The translations under genes were made by a program, and so were the position numbers. From Methanomassiliicoccaceae archaeon (GTDB lineage: Archaea; Thermoplasmatota; Thermoplasmata; Methanomassiliicoccales; Methanomethylophilaceae), in NCBI GenBank assembly GCA_009776625.1, contig WRNL01000075.1:1-7642 (forward strand): a stretch of DNA of 7,642 nucleotides, given 5' to 3'. The notes beneath the pieces were generated by a model, which was given only the letters and a program-made list of their open reading frames with translations, was not told where the DNA came from and made no database searches. Positions within the stretch are counted from its first letter, which is position 1; every line of letters starts with the position of its first letter. Positions 1-5,660 of the stretch are shown piece after piece.

Positions 1-148
1 CCCCCAGGATCCTCTTCCCCCTCCACGTCCTCCCGAAGTCGACCTTGGCGCCGCCGCCCAAGGCGGCGGCCGCCGAGTTGGGCAGCATCGCCGGAATGAA
101 CAGCCACAGGCCGTTCAGCATGATCAGGACGACTTCGGTTACACCCAT
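1..148 (-). CDS. carS: CDP-archaeol synthase, N-terminal part (cut by window edge)
   Basis: CarS transfers CTP onto 2,3-bis-O-geranylgeranylglycerol phosphate to give CDP-archaeol, an integral-membrane step of archaeal ether-lipid synthesis. Reading the minus strand from the ATG at 148-146 gives 49 residues beginning MGVTEVVLIMLNGLWLF. A hydrophobic first membrane segment runs to about residue 24. It is followed by LPNSAAAALGGG and then VDFGRTWRGKRILG, which match the family's conserved Asn-Ser/Ala, GGG, D-G-x-TWRG and R-I-L-G start region. The ATG at residue 10 (base 121) is an alternative start, but the longer form gives the usual length before the LPNS motif. A TATA-like box lies about 37 bases upstream, so the leader is probably short. 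The C-terminal three quarters lie outside the window. Identification rests on the conserved N-terminal block only, but that block is distinctive. Confidence 0.88.
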   Translation of the reverse strand, partial: MGVTEVVLIMLNGLWLFIPAMLPNSAAAALGGGAKVDFGRTWRGKRILG

Positions 149-181
149 GCGGACCCCATGACGCTGATTGCGGACCCACCG

Positions 182-190
182 TATAAGCTT
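182..190 (-). promoter_or_regulatory. Probable TATA box of carS
   Basis: On the minus strand the bases read AAGCTTATAC. This is the only AT-rich stretch in a GC-rich neighbourhood, and its centre is about 37 bases before the carS ATG. Transcription would start near 159 and leave a leader of about 11 bases. This is inferred from position and composition only. Confidence 0.45.
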
Positions 191-195
191 TCGGA

Positions 196-540
196 GGGCG
201 TCGCCGGGGCCCGCATCGGCGCCGCCCCCCGCGGCGGCGATGGCGCAGCCTCCCGGAAAGCACGGCCGCGATGCTGTATGCCAGGGACCCTGGCACATGC
301 CTGTGGCCCCCGGCACAGGTATGGGGGGCTCCATAGCGCAGAGCGCAGGATCTGCGGGCAACGGGGCCGGTTGGGGCGACCGTCAGACTAAGGCATGGGC
401 GGTCGCGCCAGACGACCCCGCCGACGGCCTCCTGCCTCGTCCAACCGTATTGCTCCCGGCCCCGTGCATGAACCGCGGGCGGGTCAGGCCTGCCTCCGTC
501 TCACTGGTCCGCAAGACCTGAGCCGAACGCCCCGATGTGT
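196..540. other. GC-rich intergenic stretch with hairpins, no convincing gene
   Basis: No reading frame here resembles a known protein. The open frames look like by-products of high GC, with biased Pro/Ala/Gly/Arg composition and no ribosome binding site. The stretch is rich in inverted repeats. One is a 7-bp stem at 220-226/233-239. A 17-base palindrome lies at 279-295. A 6-bp stem occupies 300-305/314-319, and a 7-bp stem (GCGACCG / CGGTCGC) lies at 376-382/400-406. It could be a structured noncoding RNA or decayed DNA. I looked for tRNA, SRP RNA and RNase P RNA signatures and found none. Confidence 0.5.
279..295. repeat. 17-base perfect palindrome
   Basis: The sequence TGCCAGGGACCCTGGCA is an 8-base inverted repeat around a single central A. 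With essentially no loop it suits a dimeric protein binding site better than an RNA hairpin. It lies between carS and rhuM, about 90 bases upstream of the carS TATA-like box and about 320 bases before the rhuM start. It is not placed as a simple operator for either gene. No function is assigned. Confidence 0.6.
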
Positions 541-562
541 ACCTGTCTGACTGTATAGGATA

Positions 563-572
563 TGTTTTTATC
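563..572 (+). promoter_or_regulatory. Probable TATA box of rhuM
   Basis: The sequence TGTTTTTATC is the T-rich element closest to the right distance before the RhuM start codon at 615. Its centre is about 47 bases upstream, predicting a start site near 594 and a leader of about 20 bases. CCTAT (584-588) and ATAGG (600-604) form a small inverted repeat around the predicted start site, and another ATAGG lies at 555-559. Confidence 0.45.
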
Positions 573-614
573 ATCGCACCTTTCCTATGGGATGGTACGA
601 TAGGTGGGTCACAG

Positions 615-1484
615 ATGTCCGAGAAAAAGAAGAACGTCGTCATACGAAACGGTGTTGCAGAGTTTTTGATATTCTCATACCAATCCAACGGGGAAGGGAT
701 CGAAGTAAGGGTACAGGACGGCACCGTCTGGCTTTCACAGAAGCAGATCGGGATGCTGTTCGGTTGCTCGCCGGATAACGTGGGGTTGCATCTGAGGAAA
801 ATATATGCTGAGGCAGAGCTCGACGAGACAGCAACTACCGAGGATTTCTCGGTAGCTCAGACAGAGGGCGCCCGCAATGTGACCCGTTCCATCGCACATT
901 ATAGCCTTGACGCAATCATCGCTGTCGGTTACCGTGTGAGCTCGGAACGCGCCATGGAGTTCAGACGATGGGCCACCGCCGTGTTGCGAGACTATGCCCT
1001 GAGGGGCTACGTGCTCGACAAGAAACGCATGGAGAACGGGGCGTTCTTAGACGACGACTACTTCGAGAGGCTGCTGGAGGAGATCAGGGAGATACGCCTC
1101 TCGGAGAGGCGGTTCTACCAAAAGGTCACAGACATATACGCCACGTCGCTCGATTATGACAAGGACTCTCCGAGGACGAGGGATTTCTTCGCGAAGGTGC
1201 AGAACAAGATGCACTACGCAGTACATGGGAACACCGCCGCAGAGCTGGTCTACGGCAGGGCTGACGCAGGCAAAGAGCACATGGGGCCCACCAGTTTGGA
1301 CAAGGCCCTTGACGGGCGCATCCTCGAGCCTGATGCGACGGTCGCCGAGAACCACATGGCGGAAAGGGAGCCCGAAAGCCTGGGTATGCTTGTAAACGCC
1401 TATCTGGACTTCGCGGAGCGCAGGGCGATGTCCCGGATGCCCATGACGATGGAGGCGTGGGCGGAACATATGGATCCCGCATGA
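615..1484 (+). CDS. rhuM: RhuM family protein, main part (C-terminus lost to frameshift)
   Basis: This encodes a 289-residue RhuM-family protein (virulence RhuM, COG3943). The family takes its name from a Salmonella pathogenicity-island gene. Its biochemical role is not settled, and members often lie in accessory or defence loci. The start MSEKKKN is chosen because AGGTG at 602-606 is a good ribosome binding site eight bases upstream; an in-frame ATG at 537 has no such support. Visible family blocks are an N-terminal DNA-binding-like region with VWLSQKQIGMLFG (38-50), YSLDAIIAVGYRVSSERAMEFRRWA (in part, 96-120), SERRFYQKVTDIYATSLDYD (163-182) and NKMHYAVHGNTAAELVYGRA (197-216). Normal relatives are about 330-350 residues long and end in a conserved tail. 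Here that tail is found in another frame directly downstream. The gene stands alone between GC-rich spacers, with no adjoining restriction or toxin genes. Confidence 0.85.
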   Translation: MSEKKKNVVIRNGVAEFLIFSYQSNGEGIEVRVQDGTVWLSQKQIGMLFGCSPDNVGLHLRKIYAEAELDETATTEDFSVAQTEGARNVTRSIAHYSLDAIIAVGYRVSSERAMEFRRWATAVLRDYALRGYVLDKKRMENGAFLDDDYFERLLEEIREIRLSERRFYQKVTDIYATSLDYDKDSPRTRDFFAKVQNKMHYAVHGNTAAELVYGRADAGKEHMGPTSLDKALDGRILEPDATVAENHMAEREPESLGMLVNAYLDFAERRAMSRMPMTMEAWAEHMDPA

Positions 1485-1666
1485 GGGCAGACGGCAACGA
1501 GCTGCTGTCCGATGCCGGCAAGATATCGGCCGAGGTCGCGAGGGGGCATGCCCAGGGCGAGTTCGAGAAATACCGGGTGACGCAGGACAGGCTTTTCCGC
1601 TCCGACTTCGACAGGTTCGTGGAAGAGAGCAAAGAGGGGGGCACAGAGAAAGGCGAGGGCGAGTGA
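1481..1666 (+). pseudogene. C-terminal tail of the RhuM gene in a shifted frame
   Basis: The ATG overlaps the preceding stop as ATGA and opens a 61-residue frame: MRADGNELLSDAGKISAEVA, continuing with EFEKYRVTQDRLFRSDFDRFV. From my knowledge of the family, RhuM proteins end in a segment of the form NERxILxxAGKISxEVA followed by a stretch like EYEKFRVxQDRLYESDFDR. This fragment is therefore the missing end of the upstream gene. Joining 615-1666 with one base added, or a -1 slip at about 1481, restores a protein of about 350 residues, the normal family length. The last residues (KEGGTEKGEGE) are a charged low-complexity tail. The fragment could be a dead remnant, a product of coupled re-initiation at ATGA, a slippage product or a sequencing error. 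Confidence 0.82.
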
Positions 1667-1673
1667 GCGCCGT

Positions 1674-1689
1674 CCCGGCACGTGCCGGG
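1674..1689. repeat. 16-base perfect palindrome after rhuM
   Basis: CCCGGCACGTGCCGGG begins eight bases after the stop of the RhuM tail. It is a gapless self-complementary sequence and no T-tract follows, so it is not a typical archaeal terminator. It could be a protein binding site or a recombination remnant. The remaining bases to about 1835 are GC-rich and hold no gene I can support. Confidence 0.55.
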
Positions 1690-1835
1690 GCAACGGGGCA
1701 TGCGCCCGCCCCCGGCATACGCTGGCACTCTGGTGCAGGTGCGGCCTGCCCATTGGCGGCGCAAGCCGCGGACGCGCCCCCCTGCGCTGCCCGGGCCCGC
1801 GGTGCCGATGCCTGGGGCCGGGTCCCTCACCCGAC

Positions 1836-1850
1836 AAAGCCTTTAAATAA
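1836..1850 (+). promoter_or_regulatory. Promoter (BRE/TATA) of rps17e
   Basis: AAAGCCTTTAAATAA is a strong archaeal-type promoter element, with a purine-rich BRE-like part followed by TTTAAATA (1842-1849). The centre is about 41 bases before the rps17e ATG, giving a predicted start near 1870 and a leader of about 17 bases that still contains the ribosome binding site GGTGA (1877-1881). Confidence 0.75.
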
Positions 1851-1886
1851 GGAATCAACTTAATCGTGGACATATCGGTGAAAGAA

Positions 1887-2078
1887 ATGGGAAGGATAAG
1901 GCCCACATACATCAAGAGAGTAGCCATCGAGCTCGTCACGAAGTACCCCCAGGCGTTCAACGGGGACTTCGAGAACAACAAGGAGATGGTGAACAACCTC
2001 ACGGACGTCTACTCGGTGAAGATGAGGAACAGGATAGCCGGGTACATAACCCGTTACAAATCCCGTCCAGAGATCTGA
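1887..2078 (+). CDS. rps17e: 30S ribosomal protein S17e
   Basis: S17e is a small-subunit ribosomal protein found in archaea and eukaryotes but not bacteria. The 63-residue product starts MGRIRPTYIKRVAIEL and carries the family blocks KYPQAFNGDFENNK and VKMRNRIAGYITRYKS, at the usual archaeal length of about 60-65 residues. A GTG at 1866 is in frame and would add seven residues (MDISVKE). The ATG at 1887 is preferred because homologues begin M-G-x-I-R, because GGTGA lies five bases upstream, and because transcription is predicted to start after 1866. A hairpin and T-tract follow the stop, so it is probably transcribed alone. A tRNA-Arg gene lies 38 bases downstream. Confidence 0.93.
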   Translation: MGRIRPTYIKRVAIELVTKYPQAFNGDFENNKEMVNNLTDVYSVKMRNRIAGYITRYKSRPEI

Positions 2079-2085
2079 AGCCGTT

Positions 2086-2102
2086 CGGCGAAAGCCGTTT
2101 TT
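2086..2102 (+). terminator. Hairpin plus T-tract after rps17e
   Basis: CGGC-GAAA-GCCG forms a 4-bp stem closed by a GNRA tetraloop and is followed at once by five T residues (2098-2102). It starts seven bases after the rps17e stop. Archaeal termination depends mainly on the T-tract, so this is a plausible end for the rps17e transcript ahead of the tRNA gene. Confidence 0.6.
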
Positions 2103-2116
2103 CCGCGGATCAACCC

Positions 2117-2190
2117 GCCCGCGTGGGGTAGCCTGGATATCCTGAGAGGTTGCGGACCTCTTGACTCGGATTCGAATTCCGGCGCGGGCA
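2117..2190 (+). tRNA. tRNA-Arg (anticodon GCG)
   Basis: The 74 bases fold into a complete cloverleaf. The acceptor stem GCCCGCG (2117-2123) pairs perfectly with CGCGGGC (2183-2189), and A2190 is the discriminator. The D arm GGGTAGCCTGGATATCCT (2126-2143) contains the A14, G18-G19 and A21 equivalents. The anticodon stem AGAGG/CCTCT (2145-2149/2157-2161) encloses the seven-base loop TTGCGGA with anticodon GCG at 2152-2154, reading CGC/CGU arginine codons. A four-base variable loop is followed by a T arm with stem TCGGA/TCCGG and loop TTCGAAT. The weakest part is the D stem, with G-U and U-U at its ends. CCA is not encoded, which is common in archaea. No intron is present. No separate TATA box is obvious upstream. 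Confidence 0.93.
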
Positions 2191-2196
2191 CCTCTG

Positions 2197-4119
2197 TCAC
2201 TCGTCCTTCCAGACGCGCCTCACGATCTCCACGTCGCCCGGCGGGAGCACCCTGGATATCTCCTCCTCGGGCACCTTGAAGTCCTTCGCCATCTCCCCTG
2301 ACAGCCTCCCGGCCTTCCCCCTGCCGGGGTTCAGGACGAGGTACCTCTCCGAGCCTTTGAACACGTCCACGGGGCCGCACATGACCTTCCTCGCGCCCTG
2401 GTAGGTCACCTCCCCGATCCCCAGCTCCATCCTGAGGTGGTGCTCGTAGTTCCTCTTCCCCCTCACGATGAACGCCCCTCTGGGGACGAACTCCCCCGGG
2501 TTCGGCGTCTTGCTCACCTGGTCGGGGTAGGCCCAGAACGCCGCCCCCTCCATGAGCGCGGCCACCCAGGCCTTCGACTGTGCCAGGGCGAAGGCGCAGG
2601 CCTCCCTGAGCTCCTCAGGCGTGGCCTCCGAGCCGTCCTTCAGCACCACCGAGGGGGCGCCGTGGACGTCCGCGTGGACGAACACGTCCTTCTCCTTCAG
2701 GTGCTTCTTGACGACGTTGTCGTTCGTGTGGGCGTCCCTCCCGGCGATGACGAGCCTCCCGGAGGAGGTTATGAACCATTTGTACCTCTCGAACCAGAAC
2801 TGCTTCGTCGGCTGGGCCCTGCCCGCCGCGGCCGCCTTGGCCCTGTCTATGCCCTTCTGCCTCTTCTCGAGCTCGGCCCCGCTCTCCCTCAGCGCGGCCT
2901 CCGCCCTCCTCGCCTTCTCGGAGATGTCCTTGCCCCTCTGGTATATGTCCGAGGCGTTCGCGTCTATGCCCTTGTTGTAGTCCAGGGCGACCCTGAGGTC
3001 GGATATGTTCGCCGTGACGACGCCCTTGGAGGGGTCGATGCCCGTGACGTATGGTATCTTCATCGCCCCCTCGGCGAGCTTCTCCCAGGTGAGCTCCTTC
3101 GACTTCTGTGCCAGCACGGCGAGGAGGTCGTTGACCTTCTTGTACTCCATGTATATGGCGTCCGCCCTCCTCCTCAGGTCCTCGGACTCCATCCTGTACT
3201 CGTCGACCGTCTCCGACTGCTTCTGCATCCTCTTCCTGAGCCTCTCCACGTCCGGGTCGACGTAAGCCTCCTCCTCCGCCTGCCCGATCTCCTGCATGAG
3301 GGCGTCTATCGCCAGGGACATGCTCCCCACCCTCTCCGCCTCGGCGTCGTCGTAAATCCGGAGGCCCACGGGGGCGACGTCCACTATCTCCCCGCCCCTC
3401 CTGAAGACGGTGGGCTCGCTGCCCTGCAGCACGTGGCCCACCATCTCCTTGAGCGCGGAGTACATCGCAGCGAGGGAATCGTCGCCCACCCCGGCGGCGG
3501 GGGCGCCCTTGTCGACGCCCGCCCTCTTGCAGACCTCCTCCGAGTACTGCCCGCCCAGGTTGACGGACGTCGCCAGGGTCCTCACCGCGTCGGACGCGGA
3601 GGAGCGGAACGTCTCCCTGAACTCGTCGAAGGAGGACCCGATGGGGTCGAACCTGCTCTTCGGCATCACATAGTCCTCCCCCGGGCGGGTGGAGCGGTCC
3701 CTCCACGTCCTGTGGGTGAGGCAGTTGACTATCTTCCCGTCCAGCACGAGGAGCACGTTCCCGCCCCCGAACATCTCGAACACGAGCCCGTACTCCGCAT
3801 CGGACTTGAACACCTCGGTGACCGTTATCCTGTCGAAGCCCGCCTGGACGGTCTTCCCTATCCTGGCGTTGGTGATGTGCTTCCTCAGGAACGTCGCGAA
3901 GGAGGTCGGCGTCTCCGGCGTCTCCGGCCGCGACGGCGCGAGGTACAGCCACTTCTTGTCCCGGAAGAACAGCTCCCTCTTGCCGTCGCCCTGCACGTTC
4001 AGGCGGAAGAGGACGTTCCCCGCCCCCCAGTGGAATATCTTGTCTATGTGCGCCCCCTCCAGCGACGCCATCTCCGAGACGACGGAGCGGACGTCGAAGG
4101 AGCTCATCTCCTTCTTCAT
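2197..4119 (-). CDS. rqcH: NFACT / RqcH-type ribosome quality control protein
   Basis: The 640-residue product belongs to the NFACT family (bacterial RqcH, eukaryotic Rqc2/Tae2). These proteins bind stalled 50S/60S subunits carrying peptidyl-tRNA and recruit tRNA to extend the nascent chain. The NFACT-N domain holds GFDRI at 94-98; its Asp96-Arg97 pair corresponds in place to the tRNA-binding D-R pair of bacterial RqcH, so activity looks preserved. A helix-hairpin-helix-like block LGGQYSEEVCKRAGVD lies at 188-203, and charged helices likely to form the coiled-coil arm lie at about 275-345 and 390-435. The NFACT-R domain follows with FWFERYKWFITSSGRLVIAG (441-460), RDAHTNDNVVKKHL (461-474) and DVFVHADVHGAPSVVLKDG (478-496). 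The start MKKEMSSFD at 4119 is chosen because it fits homologues and lies just inside a predicted TATA box; frames starting at 4209 would begin upstream of that box. Confidence 0.9.
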   Translation of the reverse strand: MKKEMSSFDVRSVVSEMASLEGAHIDKIFHWGAGNVLFRLNVQGDGKRELFFRDKKWLYLAPSRPETPETPTSFATFLRKHITNARIGKTVQAGFDRITVTEVFKSDAEYGLVFEMFGGGNVLLVLDGKIVNCLTHRTWRDRSTRPGEDYVMPKSRFDPIGSSFDEFRETFRSSASDAVRTLATSVNLGGQYSEEVCKRAGVDKGAPAAGVGDDSLAAMYSALKEMVGHVLQGSEPTVFRRGGEIVDVAPVGLRIYDDAEAERVGSMSLAIDALMQEIGQAEEEAYVDPDVERLRKRMQKQSETVDEYRMESEDLRRRADAIYMEYKKVNDLLAVLAQKSKELTWEKLAEGAMKIPYVTGIDPSKGVVTANISDLRVALDYNKGIDANASDIYQRGKDISEKARRAEAALRESGAELEKRQKGIDRAKAAAAGRAQPTKQFWFERYKWFITSSGRLVIAGRDAHTNDNVVKKHLKEKDVFVHADVHGAPSVVLKDGSEATPEELREACAFALAQSKAWVAALMEGAAFWAYPDQVSKTPNPGEFVPRGAFIVRGKRNYEHHLRMELGIGEVTYQGARKVMCGPVDVFKGSERYLVLNPGRGKAGRLSGEMAKDFKVPEEEISRVLPPGDVEIVRRVWKDE

Positions 4120-4143
4120 GTGGCAGGTCATGCAGACGACGGA

Positions 4144-4153
4144 GATAAAGCTT
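4144..4153 (-). promoter_or_regulatory. Probable TATA box of rqcH
   Basis: On the minus strand this reads AAGCTTTATC. Its centre is about 29 bases before the ATG at 4119, so transcription would start at or within a few bases of that codon. No ribosome binding site is visible upstream of the ATG, consistent with a leaderless or near-leaderless mRNA. Confidence 0.5.
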
Positions 4154-4214
4154 GTTCGACGGCGGGCGAATCTTTCTGCGTTTCGAACGGCCTTTCGTGG
4201 GACAGACATCTTCG

Positions 4215-4325
4215 ATTACAGCTAAAGTGTGTACCCAATTACAGCTAAAGTGTGTACCCAATTACAGCTAAAGTGTGTACCCAATTACAGCTAAAGTGTG
4301 TACCCAATTACAGCTAAAGTGTGTA
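4215..4325. repeat. Perfect 23-bp tandem repeat array, 4.8 copies
   Basis: Four identical head-to-tail copies occupy 4215-4237, 4238-4260, 4261-4283 and 4284-4306. A fifth copy of 19 bases (4307-4325) ends where the AT-rich promoter begins. Each unit starts ATTACAGCTA and ends GTGTACCCA, with no spacer, so this is not a CRISPR array. There is not a single mismatch between copies. Each unit contains TACA and TGTA as a short inverted pair 9 bases apart. The array fills the space between divergent rqcH and the DUF4143 ATPase gene and stops 3 bases before the ATPase TATA box, a position suited to a multi-site operator. Perfect identity suggests recent expansion or active homogenisation. Confidence 0.95.
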
Positions 4326-4378
4326 ATATTATATATAAATTCAAATAAATTAAAATAGTATTAAGATTTAGCCTTACT
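4326..4378 (+). promoter_or_regulatory. AT-rich promoter and leader of the DUF4143 ATPase gene
   Basis: TTATATATAA at 4329-4338 is a strong TATA box whose centre lies about 45 bases before the ATG at 4379, giving a predicted start near 4359 and a leader of about 20 bases. The whole stretch is almost free of G and C, in sharp contrast to the GC-rich genes on both sides. No GGAGG-like ribosome binding site is visible before the ATG. Confidence 0.7.
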
Positions 4379-5647
4379 ATGAAACAAAGATATCTGAGCA
4401 GAATAATTGATAAGGAACTAGAGCTGGCTCTGAGGTCATCCGGAGCGGTGCTTATAGAGGGTCCTAAGTGGTGCGGGAAGACCCGTACTGCTGAGAAACA
4501 TGCCGCCAGTGCGCTCTATCTGCATGATGTCAAAAACAGGAAACAATATTTGAAAACCCTCGACATAGACCCATCGATCCTGCTGGAGGGGAAGTCCCCT
4601 AGGCTGATCGATGAGTGGCAGACTGCGCCCATCCTCTGGGACGGTGTCCGTTTCGAGGTGGACCGCCGGGGCGGGGTCGGGCATTTCATACTGACTGGCT
4701 CCGCCGTGCCAGCGGCCGATGCGACGATGCACACTGGGACGGGACGAATCGCCCGGCTGCTCATGAGGCCGATGTCGCTTTTCGAATCGCTGGAGTCCAG
4801 CGGCGAGGTCTCATTGGGGGCGCTTTTCAACGGAGAAGGCGCCAGGGGCGTTTCCCCCCTCAGCCTGGAGGACATAGCTTTCGCGCTGGCCAGGGGCGGG
4901 TGGCCGGCATCAGTCGGAACAGAGAGGAGCCTCGCCCTGCGTCATGCATACGACTATGTGGAGGGCGTGAAGCACAGTGACATGTCGCGCGTGGACGGTG
5001 TGAGGAGGGACCCTGCCAAGGTGGAGAGGCTGATGCGGTCGATAGCGCGGAACACCTCCACCACCGCCAAGGTCGAGACGATCCTGAGCGATGTCGCCGG
5101 CGGCGAACCCGGCGACATCAACTCTAACAAGACGGTCTATTCGTACATGGAGGCGCTGGAGCGCATATTCGTCATAGAGGACCTGCCCGCATGGAGTCCC
5201 AACATGCGTTCCGGGACTCCCCTGAAACAAGCCCCGAAACGCCATTTCTCCGACCCATCGATATCGGCCGCCCTCCTGGAGGCCTCCCCCGAGAGCCTGA
5301 TGAGGGACCTCAACACATTCGGCCTGCTGTTCGAGTCCCTCTGCGTCCGCGACCTCAGGGTCTATGCGCATGCGCTGCACGGCAGGGTGTCCCACTACCG
5401 GGACAAGAACGGCCTGGAGGCGGATGCCGTCATAAGCCTCAGGGACGGGCGGTGGGCCGCCGTGGAGGTGAAGATGGGCGCCAACGGGATAGAGGAGGGC
5501 ATAAGGAACCTGAAGAAGCTGAGGGACAAGGTCGACACCGACAGGATGGGGGAGCCGTCCTTCATGGCGGTGGTGACCGCGTCCCCCTATGCGTACACCG
5601 CCGAGGACGGCGTGCATGTGGTGCCGATCGGGTGCCTGAGGGAGTGA
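4379..5647 (+). CDS. AAA ATPase with C-terminal DUF4143 (PD-(D/E)XK-like) domain
   Basis: This is a 422-residue protein of the AAA_14/DUF4143 family, a large group common in archaea and bacteria whose cellular role is not known. The N-terminal ATPase has a Walker A GPKWCGKT (28-35), Walker B LIDEW (76-80) and a sensor-1 FILTGS (103-108), followed by RIARLLMRPMSLFES (123-137). A predicted winged-helix linker runs over about 210-275. The C-terminal domain shows FESLCVRDL (Glu319), YRDKNGLEAD (340-349) and AAVEVK (360-365). Glu319, Asp349 and Glu363-x-Lys365 match the PD-(D/E)XK nuclease-fold pattern known for this domain, and all key residues are present. The gene begins with AT-richer codons and becomes GC-rich, and it stands alone behind the repeat array. 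Acquisition by transfer is plausible. The ATG at 4379 is the first in frame. Confidence 0.9.
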   Translation: MKQRYLSRIIDKELELALRSSGAVLIEGPKWCGKTRTAEKHAASALYLHDVKNRKQYLKTLDIDPSILLEGKSPRLIDEWQTAPILWDGVRFEVDRRGGVGHFILTGSAVPAADATMHTGTGRIARLLMRPMSLFESLESSGEVSLGALFNGEGARGVSPLSLEDIAFALARGGWPASVGTERSLALRHAYDYVEGVKHSDMSRVDGVRRDPAKVERLMRSIARNTSTTAKVETILSDVAGGEPGDINSNKTVYSYMEALERIFVIEDLPAWSPNMRSGTPLKQAPKRHFSDPSISAALLEASPESLMRDLNTFGLLFESLCVRDLRVYAHALHGRVSHYRDKNGLEADAVISLRDGRWAAVEVKMGANGIEEGIRNLKKLRDKVDTDRMGEPSFMAVVTASPYAYTAEDGVHVVPIGCLRE

Positions 5648-5660
5648 ACGCCCCCGCCCA

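Noticed and set aside
50..70. 9-bp perfect inverted repeat inside carS
   Set aside because: It is explained by GC-rich codons for the conserved Ala-rich and GGG residues, so no separate function needs to be invoked.
158..521. Two overlapping plus-strand open frames and one minus-strand frame in the carS-rhuM spacer
   Set aside because: They are rich in Pro, Ala, Gly and Arg, have no ribosome binding site, and resemble no protein family I know.
196..540. SRP RNA, RNase P RNA or a second tRNA in the GC-rich spacer
   Set aside because: I searched both strands by eye for the SRP helix 8 GGAA/AGCA pattern, the RNase P conserved blocks and a T-arm TTCRA loop with paired stems, and found none of them.
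536..543. TGTGTACC before rhuM matching part of the 23-bp repeat unit
   Set aside because: Only eight bases match and the similarity does not extend on either side, so chance is an adequate explanation.
2117..2190. tRNA-Arg as an integration (att) site
   Set aside because: No second copy of the tRNA 3' end occurs in the window and no integrase gene is present.
4120..4209. Thirty-residue N-terminal extension of rqcH from the ATG at 4209
   Set aside because: The extension is Arg-rich, does not resemble NFACT N-termini, and would begin upstream of the likely TATA box at 4144-4153.
2437..4248. A very long open frame on the plus strand opposite rqcH (603 codons), and another long minus-strand frame at 2615-4261
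   Set aside because: These are shadows of the high-GC rqcH gene. The compositions are biased (Arg/Leu/Pro/Val or Arg/Gly/Glu), no domains are recognisable, and rqcH itself has full conserved motifs in its own frame.
4215..4325. CRISPR array
   Set aside because: The units are directly adjacent with no spacers, 23 bp long, and no cas genes are present.
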